Below, one piece after another: positions 35,036 through 42,126 of a stretch of 64,000 bases of DNA. Under the pieces are notes generated by a model, which had not been told where the DNA came from, did no database searches, and saw nothing but the letters and a program-made list of their open reading frames with translations. The position numbers were made by a program, and so were the translations under genes. This DNA is from Rivibacter subsaxonicus. Its GTDB lineage: Bacteria; Pseudomonadota; Gammaproteobacteria; Burkholderiales; Burkholderiaceae_C. The stretch covers positions 528,829-592,828 of the forward strand of contig NZ_SHKP01000004.1 of the NCBI RefSeq assembly GCF_004217215.1, in the 5' to 3' direction. Each line of letters starts with the position of its first letter. Position 1 is the stretch's first letter.

Positions 35036-36349
35036 TCAGGCGGCCGGCAGCACGATCCCGGCGCAGGCACCGAAGCCGATGCGGCGCGCGCCGGGCCGCT
35101 CGCAGCGGGCGCGCAGGGTGAGCTCGTCGCCGTCTTGCAAGAAGCGGCGTTCGCTGCCATCGGGCAATGTGAGCGCCACCTTGCCGCCCTGCGAGAGCTC
35201 GAGCATCGATCCGCCCTGGCCCGGCCCCGGGCCGCTCTGGGTGCCGGTGCCGAGCAGGTCGCCGGGCTGCAGGTTGCAGCCGTTGCTGGCGTGGTGCGCC
35301 ACCATCTGCGCCAGCGTCCAGTAGGCGTCGCGGAAGTTGGACTGACTGATGCGCAGCGCGGGCAGGCCCTGCTCGCGCATCGCCGCGCTCGACAGGAACA
35401 CCTCGAGCGCGATGTCGATGGAACCCGCGCCGCGGTTGAACTCGCCGTCGAGGTAGGGCAGCGGCTGCGGGTCGCCGGCCGGACGCTCGAAGGGCGCGCG
35501 AAACGGCGCCAGTGCCTCCATCGTCACCAGCCACGGCGAGATGGTGGTGGCGAAGTTCTTGGCGAGGAAGGGCCCGAGCGGCTGGTACTCCCAGGCCTGC
35601 ATGTCGCGCGCCGACCAGTCGTTGAGCAGCACGAGTCCAGCCAGCGCGGCCTCGGCCTGCTCCATCGACAGCGGCGCTCCCAGCTCGTTGCCGGTCGCGA
35701 TGAAGGCACCGAGCTCGAGCTCGTGGTCGAGCCGCTCGCAGGGCGCAAAGCGCGGCAGCTCGTCCTGCGGACCCTTGAGCTGGCCGCGCGGGCGCGTGAC
35801 CTCGGTGCCGCTGACGACGATCGAGCTGGCCCGGCCGTGATAGCCGATCGGCACATGCTTGTAGTTGGGCAGCAGCGGCTGGTCGGGGCGGAACAGCTTG
35901 CCGACCGCGGTGGCGTGGTGGATGCCGGTGTAGAAGTCGGTGTAGTCGCCGATGCGGCAGGGCAGCGAGAGCTCGATCGCACTCTGTGGCACGAGGCAGC
36001 GCTGCAGCGCGCCCTGCAGCGGACTGTCCTCGCCGAGCGCGTTGAAGACAGCGTGGCGCAACTGCTGCCGGCGCTCGGGCCCGGTGGCGAGGAAGGCGTT
36101 GAGCACGCCGCGCTCGAGCGCGCCGAGCGGCACGCCGAGATCGATCTTGGCCTCGGCCACCTTGCGGAAGTCGAGCACCTGGTCGCCGATCGCGATGCCG
36201 ATGCGCCAGGCCGCCGGGTGGTGATCGCCGCGGCGGCGGAAGCGGCCGAGTGGCAGGTTCTGCAGCGGGAAATCGGTGTCGGGCGCGTTGGCCGACTCGA
36301 CCCAGCTGCGCGCGGCCGGGTCGTGGGTGAAGTCGATCGAGGAGTTCAT
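35036..36349 (-). CDS. fahA: Fumarylacetoacetase
   Basis: A 437-residue fumarylacetoacetate hydrolase, the last step of homogentisate degradation, splitting fumarylacetoacetate to fumarate and acetoacetate. An N-terminal SH3-like domain covers about residues 1-120. The catalytic domain then shows '[21 protein letters not shown]', 'LPIGYHGR'-type '[13 protein letters not shown]', '[15 protein letters not shown]', '[26 protein letters not shown]' and '[12 protein letters not shown]'. The metal Asp and Glu residues of these blocks are intact. It overlaps hmgA in an ATGA at 36346-36349. Confidence 0.97.
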   Translation of the reverse strand: MNSSIDFTHDPAARSWVESANAPDTDFPLQNLPLGRFRRRGDHHPAAWRIGIAIGDQVLDFRKVAEAKIDLGVPLGALERGVLNAFLATGPERRQQLRHAVFNALGEDSPLQGALQRCLVPQSAIELSLPCRIGDYTDFYTGIHHATAVGKLFRPDQPLLPNYKHVPIGYHGRASSIVVSGTEVTRPRGQLKGPQDELPRFAPCERLDHELELGAFIATGNELGAPLSMEQAEAALAGLVLLNDWSARDMQAWEYQPLGPFLAKNFATTISPWLVTMEALAPFRAPFERPAGDPQPLPYLDGEFNRGAGSIDIALEVFLSSAAMREQGLPALRISQSNFRDAYWTLAQMVAHHASNGCNLQPGDLLGTGTQSGPGPGQGGSMLELSQGGKVALTLPDGSERRFLQDGDELTLRARCERPGARRIGFGACAGIVLPAA

Positions 36350-37620
36350 CGCGCTGCCTCCTTCAAGCCAGCCCAGCAATCGGCGTAGGCCGCGTCGAGC
36401 GCGCCGCCGTTCAGCGCGAACTCGGTCAGCCTGAAGCGCCAGCGGCTCTCGAACATGAAGGCCAGCGTGTTGTCGAGCTTGTGCGGCGCCAGCGGCGCGT
36501 TGCTGGCCTTGTCGAAGGCCTCGGTGTCGGGCCCGTGCGGCACCATGCCGTTGTGCAGGCTCATGCCACCGGGCCTGAAACCCTCGGGCTTGGCGTCGTA
36601 CTGGCCGTAGACGAGGCCCATGAACTCGCTCATCACGTTGCGGTGGTACCAGGGCGGTCTGAAGGTGTCTTCGGCCACCAGCCAGCGCGGCGGGAAGATC
36701 ACGAAGTCGCAGTTGGCGGTGCCGGGTGTGTCGGTCGGCGAGGTCAGCACCGTGAAGATTGACGGATCGGGATGGTCGAAGCTGATCGAGCCGATGGTGT
36801 TGAAGTGCGCGGTGTCGTACTTCAGCGGTGCCAGGTTGCCGTGCCAGGCGACGACGTTGAAGGGCGAGTGCGGCTGCGTGGCGCGCCAGAGTGCGCCGCC
36901 GTACTTCTTGACGATCTCGAACTCGCCGGTCGTGTCGTCCACCGCCGCCACCGGCGCCAGGAAGTCGCGCGCGTTGGCCAGGCCGTTGCTGCCGATCGGG
37001 CCCAGCTCCGGCAACCTGAACGCGGCGCCGTAGTTCTCGCAGACGTAGACCCGCGTCGGCCCGTCGACCGCGATGCTGAACGCGATGCCGCGCGGCAGCA
37101 GCGCGATCTCGCCCGGCTTCACGTCCAGCAGCCCGAGCTCGGTGCGGATCTGCAGCGCACCCTGTTGCGGCACCAGCAGCAGGTCGCCGTCGGCGTTGAC
37201 GAAGGCGCGCTTGTCCATCGAGCGGTTGAACAGCGCCAGGTGCGCCGCCATGCCCGTCTGCGCCTCGGGGTCGCCGTTGAGCGCGATGCTGCGCAGGCCC
37301 TCTACGAAGTCGGCGCTCGCGGCCGGTACCTCGATCGGATGCCAGCGCAGCGGGTTGGGCGGCGTGTCGATGCCGTCCCTGGCGCCGGTCTTGAGCCAGG
37401 GCTGGGCCAGCGGCGTGAACGCGCCCACCACCACCGAGGGCCGACGACGGTAGACCCAGCTTCGCTGGTTCTCGGCGCGCGGCGCGGTGAAGGCCGAGCC
37501 AGAGATCAACTCGGCATAGAGGCCGTGCGGTGCGCGCTGCGGGCTGTTGCGGCCGACCGGCAGCGCGCCGGCCACGGCCTCGGTCGCGAACTGGTTGCCA
37601 AAGCCGCTCTGGTAGTTCAT
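36346..37620 (-). CDS. hmgA: Homogentisate 1,2-dioxygenase
   Basis: A 424-residue iron(II) dioxygenase that opens the homogentisate ring to maleylacetoacetate. The N-terminus '[19 protein letters not shown]' is diagnostic. Iron ligands expected from the human enzyme (two His and a Glu) fall in '[12 protein letters not shown]' and '[10 protein letters not shown]', all present. Length is typical. It is coupled to the DUF2783 gene upstream and fahA downstream by four-base overlaps. The intermediate enzyme maleylacetoacetate isomerase is not in the operon and is probably encoded elsewhere or bypassed. Confidence 0.97.
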   Translation of the reverse strand: MNYQSGFGNQFATEAVAGALPVGRNSPQRAPHGLYAELISGSAFTAPRAENQRSWVYRRRPSVVVGAFTPLAQPWLKTGARDGIDTPPNPLRWHPIEVPAASADFVEGLRSIALNGDPEAQTGMAAHLALFNRSMDKRAFVNADGDLLLVPQQGALQIRTELGLLDVKPGEIALLPRGIAFSIAVDGPTRVYVCENYGAAFRLPELGPIGSNGLANARDFLAPVAAVDDTTGEFEIVKKYGGALWRATQPHSPFNVVAWHGNLAPLKYDTAHFNTIGSISFDHPDPSIFTVLTSPTDTPGTANCDFVIFPPRWLVAEDTFRPPWYHRNVMSEFMGLVYGQYDAKPEGFRPGGMSLHNGMVPHGPDTEAFDKASNAPLAPHKLDNTLAFMFESRWRFRLTEFALNGGALDAAYADCWAGLKEAAR

Positions 37621-37832
37621 TGCCTTGAATCCTGGTCGAGAGTATTGATGCGCGCCGCGGCCAGTGCCTCGCCCAGCGCCTCGGCATCGCCGATATGGTT
37701 GGCGAGCAGCAGCACCAGGCGTGCGTTGAGCGCGTGGCTCTGTTCGGTGCTCAGGCCCTGGTGGGCCTGCAGCAGGGCCTCGTAGAAGGCGTCGGGTGAC
37801 GCGAGGCGGTTGTCGGTGAGCAGCGTTGCCAT
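37617..37832 (-). CDS. DUF2783 small protein, possible MhaB-like coupling component
   Basis: A 71-residue acidic helical protein of the DUF2783 kind: '[24 protein letters not shown]', '[27 protein letters not shown]'. It sits between the flavin monooxygenase and hmgA. In Pseudomonas putida the 3-hydroxyphenylacetate hydroxylase has a flavoprotein MhaA and a very small coupling protein MhaB; size and position fit, but identity with MhaB is inference. ATG 37832 has AGGAG eight bases upstream and is chosen over GTG 37841. Its stop overlaps the hmgA start (ATGA). Confidence 0.8.
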   Translation of the reverse strand: MATLLTDNRLASPDAFYEALLQAHQGLSTEQSHALNARLVLLLANHIGDAEALGEALAAARINTLDQDSRQ

Positions 37833-37837
37833 GAGCT

Positions 37838-39445
37838 TCACTCCTGCGCCAGCGCGCGGCGCAGTGCGGCGCGCACCACGTCGGCGGTCGGGGCGCGCCA
37901 GCGTGCGGCGACATGGCCATCCGGGCGCAGCAGGTAGGCGGTGCCGGGGCGCGCGTCGTAGCGTTGCCAGGCAAGTTGTTCATTGGCGGCCAGCGTGAGG
38001 TATGCGATGCCGTCCACCGCCGGCGCCGAGCCAAAGACCAGTAGCGTGAAACCGGGGCCTACCCGGCGCAGCAACCAGCCCTCGGTGGTCGGCGCATCGA
38101 GCGCCGGCGCGCCGACCGCGACGCCGCCGTCGAAGCCGCCCTCGTCGACGCTGTTCAGCGGCGAACTCGTGTAGGTCGTCGGCAGCGAGAGCCGCCCGCT
38201 GTTGACCAGCGCGCGCGCGAAGCCGTGCTCGCGCGCCAGGCCCAGCACGGCGTCGCGGAACAGGCGCGAGATCTCGCTCTTGGGGGTGATGAAGTCGGTG
38301 CTGCGGGTCGAGGCGCGCAGGTTCTCGTCGGCGGCGGCCTCGCGCTCGACGCCGTAGCTGGCGATCAGCGCCGTGCCGGCCTCGCCGCGCAGCACCGCAT
38401 CGAGCTTCCAGCCCAGGTTGTCGGCATCCTGCACGCCGGAGTTGGCGCCGCGCGCGCCGAAGGGCGAGACGCGGTGCGCCGCGTCACCGGCGAACAGTAC
38501 GCGGCCGTGGACGAAGCGATCCATGCGCTCGCAGGCGAAGGTGTAGACGCTGGCCCAGACCAGCTGCACGCCCGGCTCGGCAACGCCGCTGGCGGCCAGC
38601 AGCGCCTTGACGCGCGGCAGGATGCGCTCGGGCTGCTTCTCGGCGTCGGGGTCGGCGTCCCAGCCGAGCTGGAAGTCGATGCGCCAGACGCCTTCGCTCT
38701 GGCGATGCAGCAGCACGCTCTGACCAGGGTGGAAGGGCGGGTCGAACCAGAAGCGGCGCTCTGCCGGAAAGTCGGCGTCCATCGTGACGTCGGCGATCAG
38801 GAAGCGGTCGCGGAACACGCGGCCCTTGGCCTCGAGCCCGAGCGCGGCGCGCACCGGCGAGCGCGCGCCGTCGCAGGCAACCAGCCAGTCGGCATGCAAC
38901 TGGTAGCGGCCATCGGGGGTCTGCACCGTGAGCAGCGCGCCGTCGTCATTCGATTCGACGGCAACAACCTCGTTCTTCCAGCGCAACTCGATCAGCGGCA
39001 GCGCCAGCGCGCGCTCGACCAGCGCCGCCTCGGCAAAGTACTGCTGCAGGTTGATGAAGGCCGGCCGCTCGTGCCCGGCCTCGGGCAGCAGGTCGAAGTG
39101 AAAGACCTCGCGATCGCCGAAGAGCACGCGGCCGGTGTGCCAGCCGACGCCGCGATCGACCATCGGCTGCGCCACACCGAGCCGGTCCCAGATCTCGAGC
39201 GTGCGCTTGGCAAAGCAGATTGCGCGCGAGCCGGTCGAGAGCTTGTCGTCGTTGTCGAGCAGCAGCACGCGCTGGCCGCGCTGCGCGAGATCGATCGCCA
39301 GCGTCAGGCCGACCGGGCCGGCACCGACGATCACCACCGGATGGCGCGCCGACGTGGCGGCGTCCTGCTCGGGCGAACGGTGCCAGGCGAAAACTGTCGC
39401 CTGCACCTGCGCGGCCGTCGCGGCCGGGTCGAGACGGAAGCCCAC
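37838..39445 (-). CDS. FAD-dependent aromatic monooxygenase (possible MhaA-like)
   Basis: A 535-residue class A flavin monooxygenase. FAD motifs are the N-terminal '[21 protein letters not shown]' (about residue 34), the DG motif '[16 protein letters not shown]', and '[31 protein letters not shown]' (GD motif, near residue 290). The C-terminal thioredoxin-like domain is of the MhpA/PheA type. GTG 39445 is chosen because it follows GGAAGG and leaves only five bases after the MBL gene stop. Because homogentisate dioxygenase follows, a plausible reaction is para-type hydroxylation of 3-hydroxyphenylacetate or a related acid to homogentisate; this is inferred. Confidence 0.85.
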   Translation of the reverse strand: MGFRLDPAATAAQVQATVFAWHRSPEQDAATSARHPVVIVGAGPVGLTLAIDLAQRGQRVLLLDNDDKLSTGSRAICFAKRTLEIWDRLGVAQPMVDRGVGWHTGRVLFGDREVFHFDLLPEAGHERPAFINLQQYFAEAALVERALALPLIELRWKNEVVAVESNDDGALLTVQTPDGRYQLHADWLVACDGARSPVRAALGLEAKGRVFRDRFLIADVTMDADFPAERRFWFDPPFHPGQSVLLHRQSEGVWRIDFQLGWDADPDAEKQPERILPRVKALLAASGVAEPGVQLVWASVYTFACERMDRFVHGRVLFAGDAAHRVSPFGARGANSGVQDADNLGWKLDAVLRGEAGTALIASYGVEREAAADENLRASTRSTDFITPKSEISRLFRDAVLGLAREHGFARALVNSGRLSLPTTYTSSPLNSVDEGGFDGGVAVGAPALDAPTTEGWLLRRVGPGFTLLVFGSAPAVDGIAYLTLAANEQLAWQRYDARPGTAYLLRPDGHVAARWRAPTADVVRAALRRALAQE

Positions 39446-39450
39446 GCAGT

Positions 39451-40407
39451 TCAGCCTTCCAAGGCCTTCCACATCGCGACGTCGCGCTCGGCGGTCCAGA
39501 TGCGCGGATCGCGCAGGCCGCCGGCTTCGTCGAAGGCGCGTGTCACGTCGAAGGGCATGCAGTGGTCGAAGATGACCCACTTGCCGTACTTGGGTCGTAG
39601 CGCGTCGATGGTTTCGCGATACACGGCGTTCAGCTCGCGGCCGGCGGCTACGCCGGCCTTGACGCTGGCGTAGAGCTCGCTGACGAAGGCGCGCGTGCCC
39701 TCGAGCCCGGCGCGCACCTGCTCCGACGTCTGCAGCGCTGCGCCGCGGCCGGGCACCAGCTTTTCGGGCTTCAGTGCCGCGAGGTTCTGCAGTGTCTGCG
39801 GCCAGTCGGAGAAGTAGGCGTCGCCGGCGTAGGGCGTGGCGTCGAACTCGACCAGGTCGCCGCTGAACAGCACCTTGTCCTGCGGCAGCCAGACCACCGT
39901 GTCGCCCTTGGTGTGGCCGCGGCCGAGTTGCAGCAACTGCACCTCGAGCTTGCCGAGCCACAGCGTCATCTTTCCCGTGAAGCTCAGCGTCGGCCAGGTC
40001 AGGCCGGGCGGCACCGACTCCACGTTGTTGAACAGGCGCGGGAAGCGGCCGATCTCGCTGGCCTTGTCCTGCTCGCCGCGCTCGCGGATCAGGTCCAGCG
40101 TGTCATGGCTGGCGATCACGTGCTCGGGCTTGTAGGCGCTGGCGCCGAGCACGCGCACCGCGTGGTAGTGGGTCAGCACCACGTATTTGATCGGCTTGTC
40201 GGTGACCTCGCGGATGCGGCGGATCACGTCCTGCGCCATGGCTGGCGTGGCTTGCGTGTCGATCACCATCACCGCGTCGTCGCCGACCACGATGCCGGTG
40301 TTCGGGTCACCCTCGGCGGTGTAGGCCCAGGCATGTGGCGAGAGTTGCGTGAAGCTGACCTGCTTGACCTCGAGGTCGGCGTGGGAGGCAAAGGCCTTCT
40401 GGCTCAT
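39451..40407 (-). CDS. MBL-fold protein with altered metal motif
   Basis: A 318-residue metallo-beta-lactamase-fold protein. The usual HxHxDH zinc motif reads 'LTHYHAVRVLGASAY' here: the two leading His are kept, but the Asp-His pair is missing. A later 'RGHTKGDTVVWLPQDKVLFSGDLVEF' keeps the next His and Asp. It may bind a single metal or have changed chemistry. It is the first gene of the homogentisate/TRAP operon and is divergent from the IclR gene. Its role in the pathway is not known; hydrolysis of a lactone or ester precursor is a possibility. Confidence 0.82.
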   Translation of the reverse strand: MSQKAFASHADLEVKQVSFTQLSPHAWAYTAEGDPNTGIVVGDDAVMVIDTQATPAMAQDVIRRIREVTDKPIKYVVLTHYHAVRVLGASAYKPEHVIASHDTLDLIRERGEQDKASEIGRFPRLFNNVESVPPGLTWPTLSFTGKMTLWLGKLEVQLLQLGRGHTKGDTVVWLPQDKVLFSGDLVEFDATPYAGDAYFSDWPQTLQNLAALKPEKLVPGRGAALQTSEQVRAGLEGTRAFVSELYASVKAGVAAGRELNAVYRETIDALRPKYGKWVIFDHCMPFDVTRAFDEAGGLRDPRIWTAERDVAMWKALEG

Positions 40408-40499
40408 GGCTTGCGCGCTCCGGTGGAACAGAAGAGCTTGATCTTAGCGCCACAATTCGCTAATGTCTAACGCGTTTGCCTAATCACAATCACATTCCG
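40408..40499. promoter_or_regulatory. Divergent operator region for the aromatic operon and IclR gene
   Basis: 92 bases between the two divergent starts, clearly AT-richer than the surroundings. It contains an inverted repeat TTAGCG (40444-40449) / CGCTAA (40458-40463) with 8 bases between, and further CTAA repeats to about 40484. IclR regulators bind pseudo-palindromes of this size near such divergent promoters, so this is the likely operator; the exact site is not proven. Confidence 0.45.
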
Positions 40500-41279
40500 A
40501 TGCCCGACAGCAGCAACCGCTCCCCCGCCGCACGTGCGCCGCGCGGCATCCAGAGCGTGGAGGTCGGTGGCCGGCTGCTGCAGGCGCTGCTGCGCGCCGG
40601 TGGCGCGCTGCCCTTGAAAGCGTTGGCCGAGCAGGCCGGCATGAGCGCGGCCAAGGCCCATCCCTACCTGGTCAGCTTCGGCAAGCTCGGACTGATCGAG
40701 CAGGACGAGGCCAGCGGCCACTACGGCCTGGGGCCGCTGGCACTGCAGCTCGGCCTGGTGGCGCAGCAGCGGCTCGACCCGGTGCGCCTGGCCGGCGAGG
40801 CGCTGCCGGCGCTGGCCGCGCAGATCGGCCACACGGTGGCGATCGCGGTCTGGGGCACGCAGGGGCCGACCATCGTTCGCATCGAGCTGCCGCCGACCGC
40901 GATCCACGTGGCGATGCGGCCCGGCACCGTGCTTTCGCTCGCCGGCACCGCCTCGGGGCAACTGTTCGCCGCGCACCGGCCGGCGGCCGAGTTGCGGCCG
41001 CTGCTGAAGGCCGAGCGTCCGAAGATCGACGCGGCCGAACTCGAACAGCGGCTGGGCCGCGTGCGCGCGCAGGGCCTGGGCATCTCGGTCGATGCGCTGG
41101 TGCCCGGCGTCAGCGCGATGGCGGCGCCGGTATTCGGCCCCGACGGCGCATTGCTGCTGGCGCTCACCGCGATCGGGCCGAGCTCGATCTTCGACGTGGC
41201 CGCGCGCGGTGCGGTGGCGCGCCACCTGCAGGCGGCGGCAGCGCATGTCGCGGCGCGGCTCGGTCGGGCGGCGGCCTAG
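40500..41279 (+). CDS. IclR-family transcriptional regulator
   Basis: A 259-residue IclR-type regulator. The winged helix-turn-helix is at about residues 20-80 ('LKALAEQAGMSAAKAHPYLVSFGKLGLIEQDEASGHYGLG'), and the GAF-like effector domain fills the rest ('IRIELPPTAIHVAMRPGTVLSLAGTASGQLFAAH'). It is divergent from the MBL-monooxygenase-hmgA-fahA-TRAP operon and probably controls it in response to an aromatic acid. ATG 40500 is chosen over an in-frame TTG at 40476. The stop TAG lies inside the left arm of the 273-bp inverted-repeat element. Confidence 0.88.
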   Translation: MPDSSNRSPAARAPRGIQSVEVGGRLLQALLRAGGALPLKALAEQAGMSAAKAHPYLVSFGKLGLIEQDEASGHYGLGPLALQLGLVAQQRLDPVRLAGEALPALAAQIGHTVAIAVWGTQGPTIVRIELPPTAIHVAMRPGTVLSLAGTASGQLFAAHRPAAELRPLLKAERPKIDAAELEQRLGRVRAQGLGISVDALVPGVSAMAAPVFGPDGALLLALTAIGPSSIFDVAARGAVARHLQAAAAHVAARLGRAAA

Positions 41280-41548
41280 GGCCTGTTCACACTACGCAGA
41301 CCCGTGCGAACGGGTCTGCCAGGGTGCAGAGCAAGGCGCACGACGACGCCCAGGCTGGGCCGCCTGGGCTAGGAGTGCAACGCCGCGCTGCGCCCTGGCA
41401 GGCCCGTTCCCGTACGGGTTGTCACCAGAAAGGCCGCGCGCGTCGTTGCCCATCCTCGCCGGGGGCCGACCCCGCCTGCGGTGTGCGCCTAACTCGCGGC
41501 CTTTCTGGTGACAACGCATCGGGTCTCCGTAGTGTGAACAGGCCCTAG
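41276..41548. mobile_element. 273-bp nested inverted-repeat element (MITE-like)
   Basis: Perfect 21-bp terminal inverted repeats: left arm 41276-41296 (starts CTAGGGCCTGTTCACACT), right arm 41528-41548 (its exact complement). Inside there is a second perfect 21-bp pair, 41418-41438 (starts GTTGTCACCAGAAAGG) and 41495-41515. Two more hairpins lie in the left half: GCAGACCCGT..ACGGGTCTGC at about 41296-41319 and a near-perfect GCCAGGGTGCAG.../...CTGCGCCCTGGC pair at about 41318-41401. It encodes no transposase. Both ends are CTAG. The left arm has fused to the IclR stop codon. A non-autonomous transposed element or a structured intergenic repeat fits. Confidence 0.75.
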
Positions 41549-41569
41549 CGTGCTGTCCCACCCGGATCG

Positions 41570-41917
41570 TCAATTGGCCGTGCGTGACGCGCTCATCGCG
41601 TTCTGCCGCTTGGCCTGCTCGCGCTCGTGAGGTGTGACGCACACGACGTCGCCGCCGAAGGCTTCGCGCCAGACGTAGCCGCCACGACAGGTGTTCGGGC
41701 CGTAGGCCCCGCCGCCGACGACCTTGTTGTTCCTGGCATTGGCGTTCTGTGCCTTCGCCTCCGCGCGCTCGGCCGGCGTGACGCAGACGCCATCGCCGTC
41801 CTGGGCGTCGCGCCAGACGAAGCCGGACTTGCATCCCGCCGCCATGGCCTCGACCGGCATCGAGTTCGCGAGCGTGATGACGACGGCAAAGAAGGCCATT
41901 GTCGAGAGCTTGCGCAT
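41570..41917 (-). CDS. Small exported protein with two Cys-pair repeats
   Basis: A 115-residue protein with a signal peptide ('FFAVVITLANSMPVEAMA'). The mature part has two copies of one ~30-residue unit: 'CKSGFVWRDAQDGDGVCVTP' + 'AERAEAKAQN' and 'CRGGYVWREAFGGDVVCVTP' + 'HEREQAKRQN'. Each unit has two cysteines that could form a disulfide. The units are joined by 'ARNNKVVGGGAYGPNT'. The function is unknown; such repeats occur in short periplasmic or secreted proteins. It is divergent from the cytochrome operon. Confidence 0.75.
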   Translation of the reverse strand: MRKLSTMAFFAVVITLANSMPVEAMAAGCKSGFVWRDAQDGDGVCVTPAERAEAKAQNANARNNKVVGGGAYGPNTCRGGYVWREAFGGDVVCVTPHEREQAKRQNAMSASRTAN

Positions 41918-42126
41918 GATCTCGCTCCTTGCACCTGTGGGGCCGGAACCGACGGCCCTGCAGCCAGTCTTGCGCGGACGCGCGCCGGTGGCATCGATAT
42001 CCTTGTGGATGGAGCAGGCCGGAGATTCGCGGGCTTAGGGATGGAAGCCCGTGCGCCGCGAGGCGTACGGTGCCCGCCGCAGGTGGTCGACGCACCGCTG
42101 GTGCGTGCCATCGCGCGGAGGCGATC
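41918..42126. promoter_or_regulatory. Intergenic region upstream of the cytochrome operon
   Basis: 209 bases between divergent genes, holding both promoters. A 7-bp perfect hairpin ACGCACC-GCT-GGTGCGT spans 42090-42106, just upstream of a strong GGAGG (42117-42121) for the first cytochrome gene. The hairpin could be an operator or part of the leader RNA. Confidence 0.35.

Noticed and set aside
40476-40499. Earlier TTG start for the IclR regulator
   Set aside because: It would place eight extra residues in the operator region, and ATG 40500 is a better start codon.
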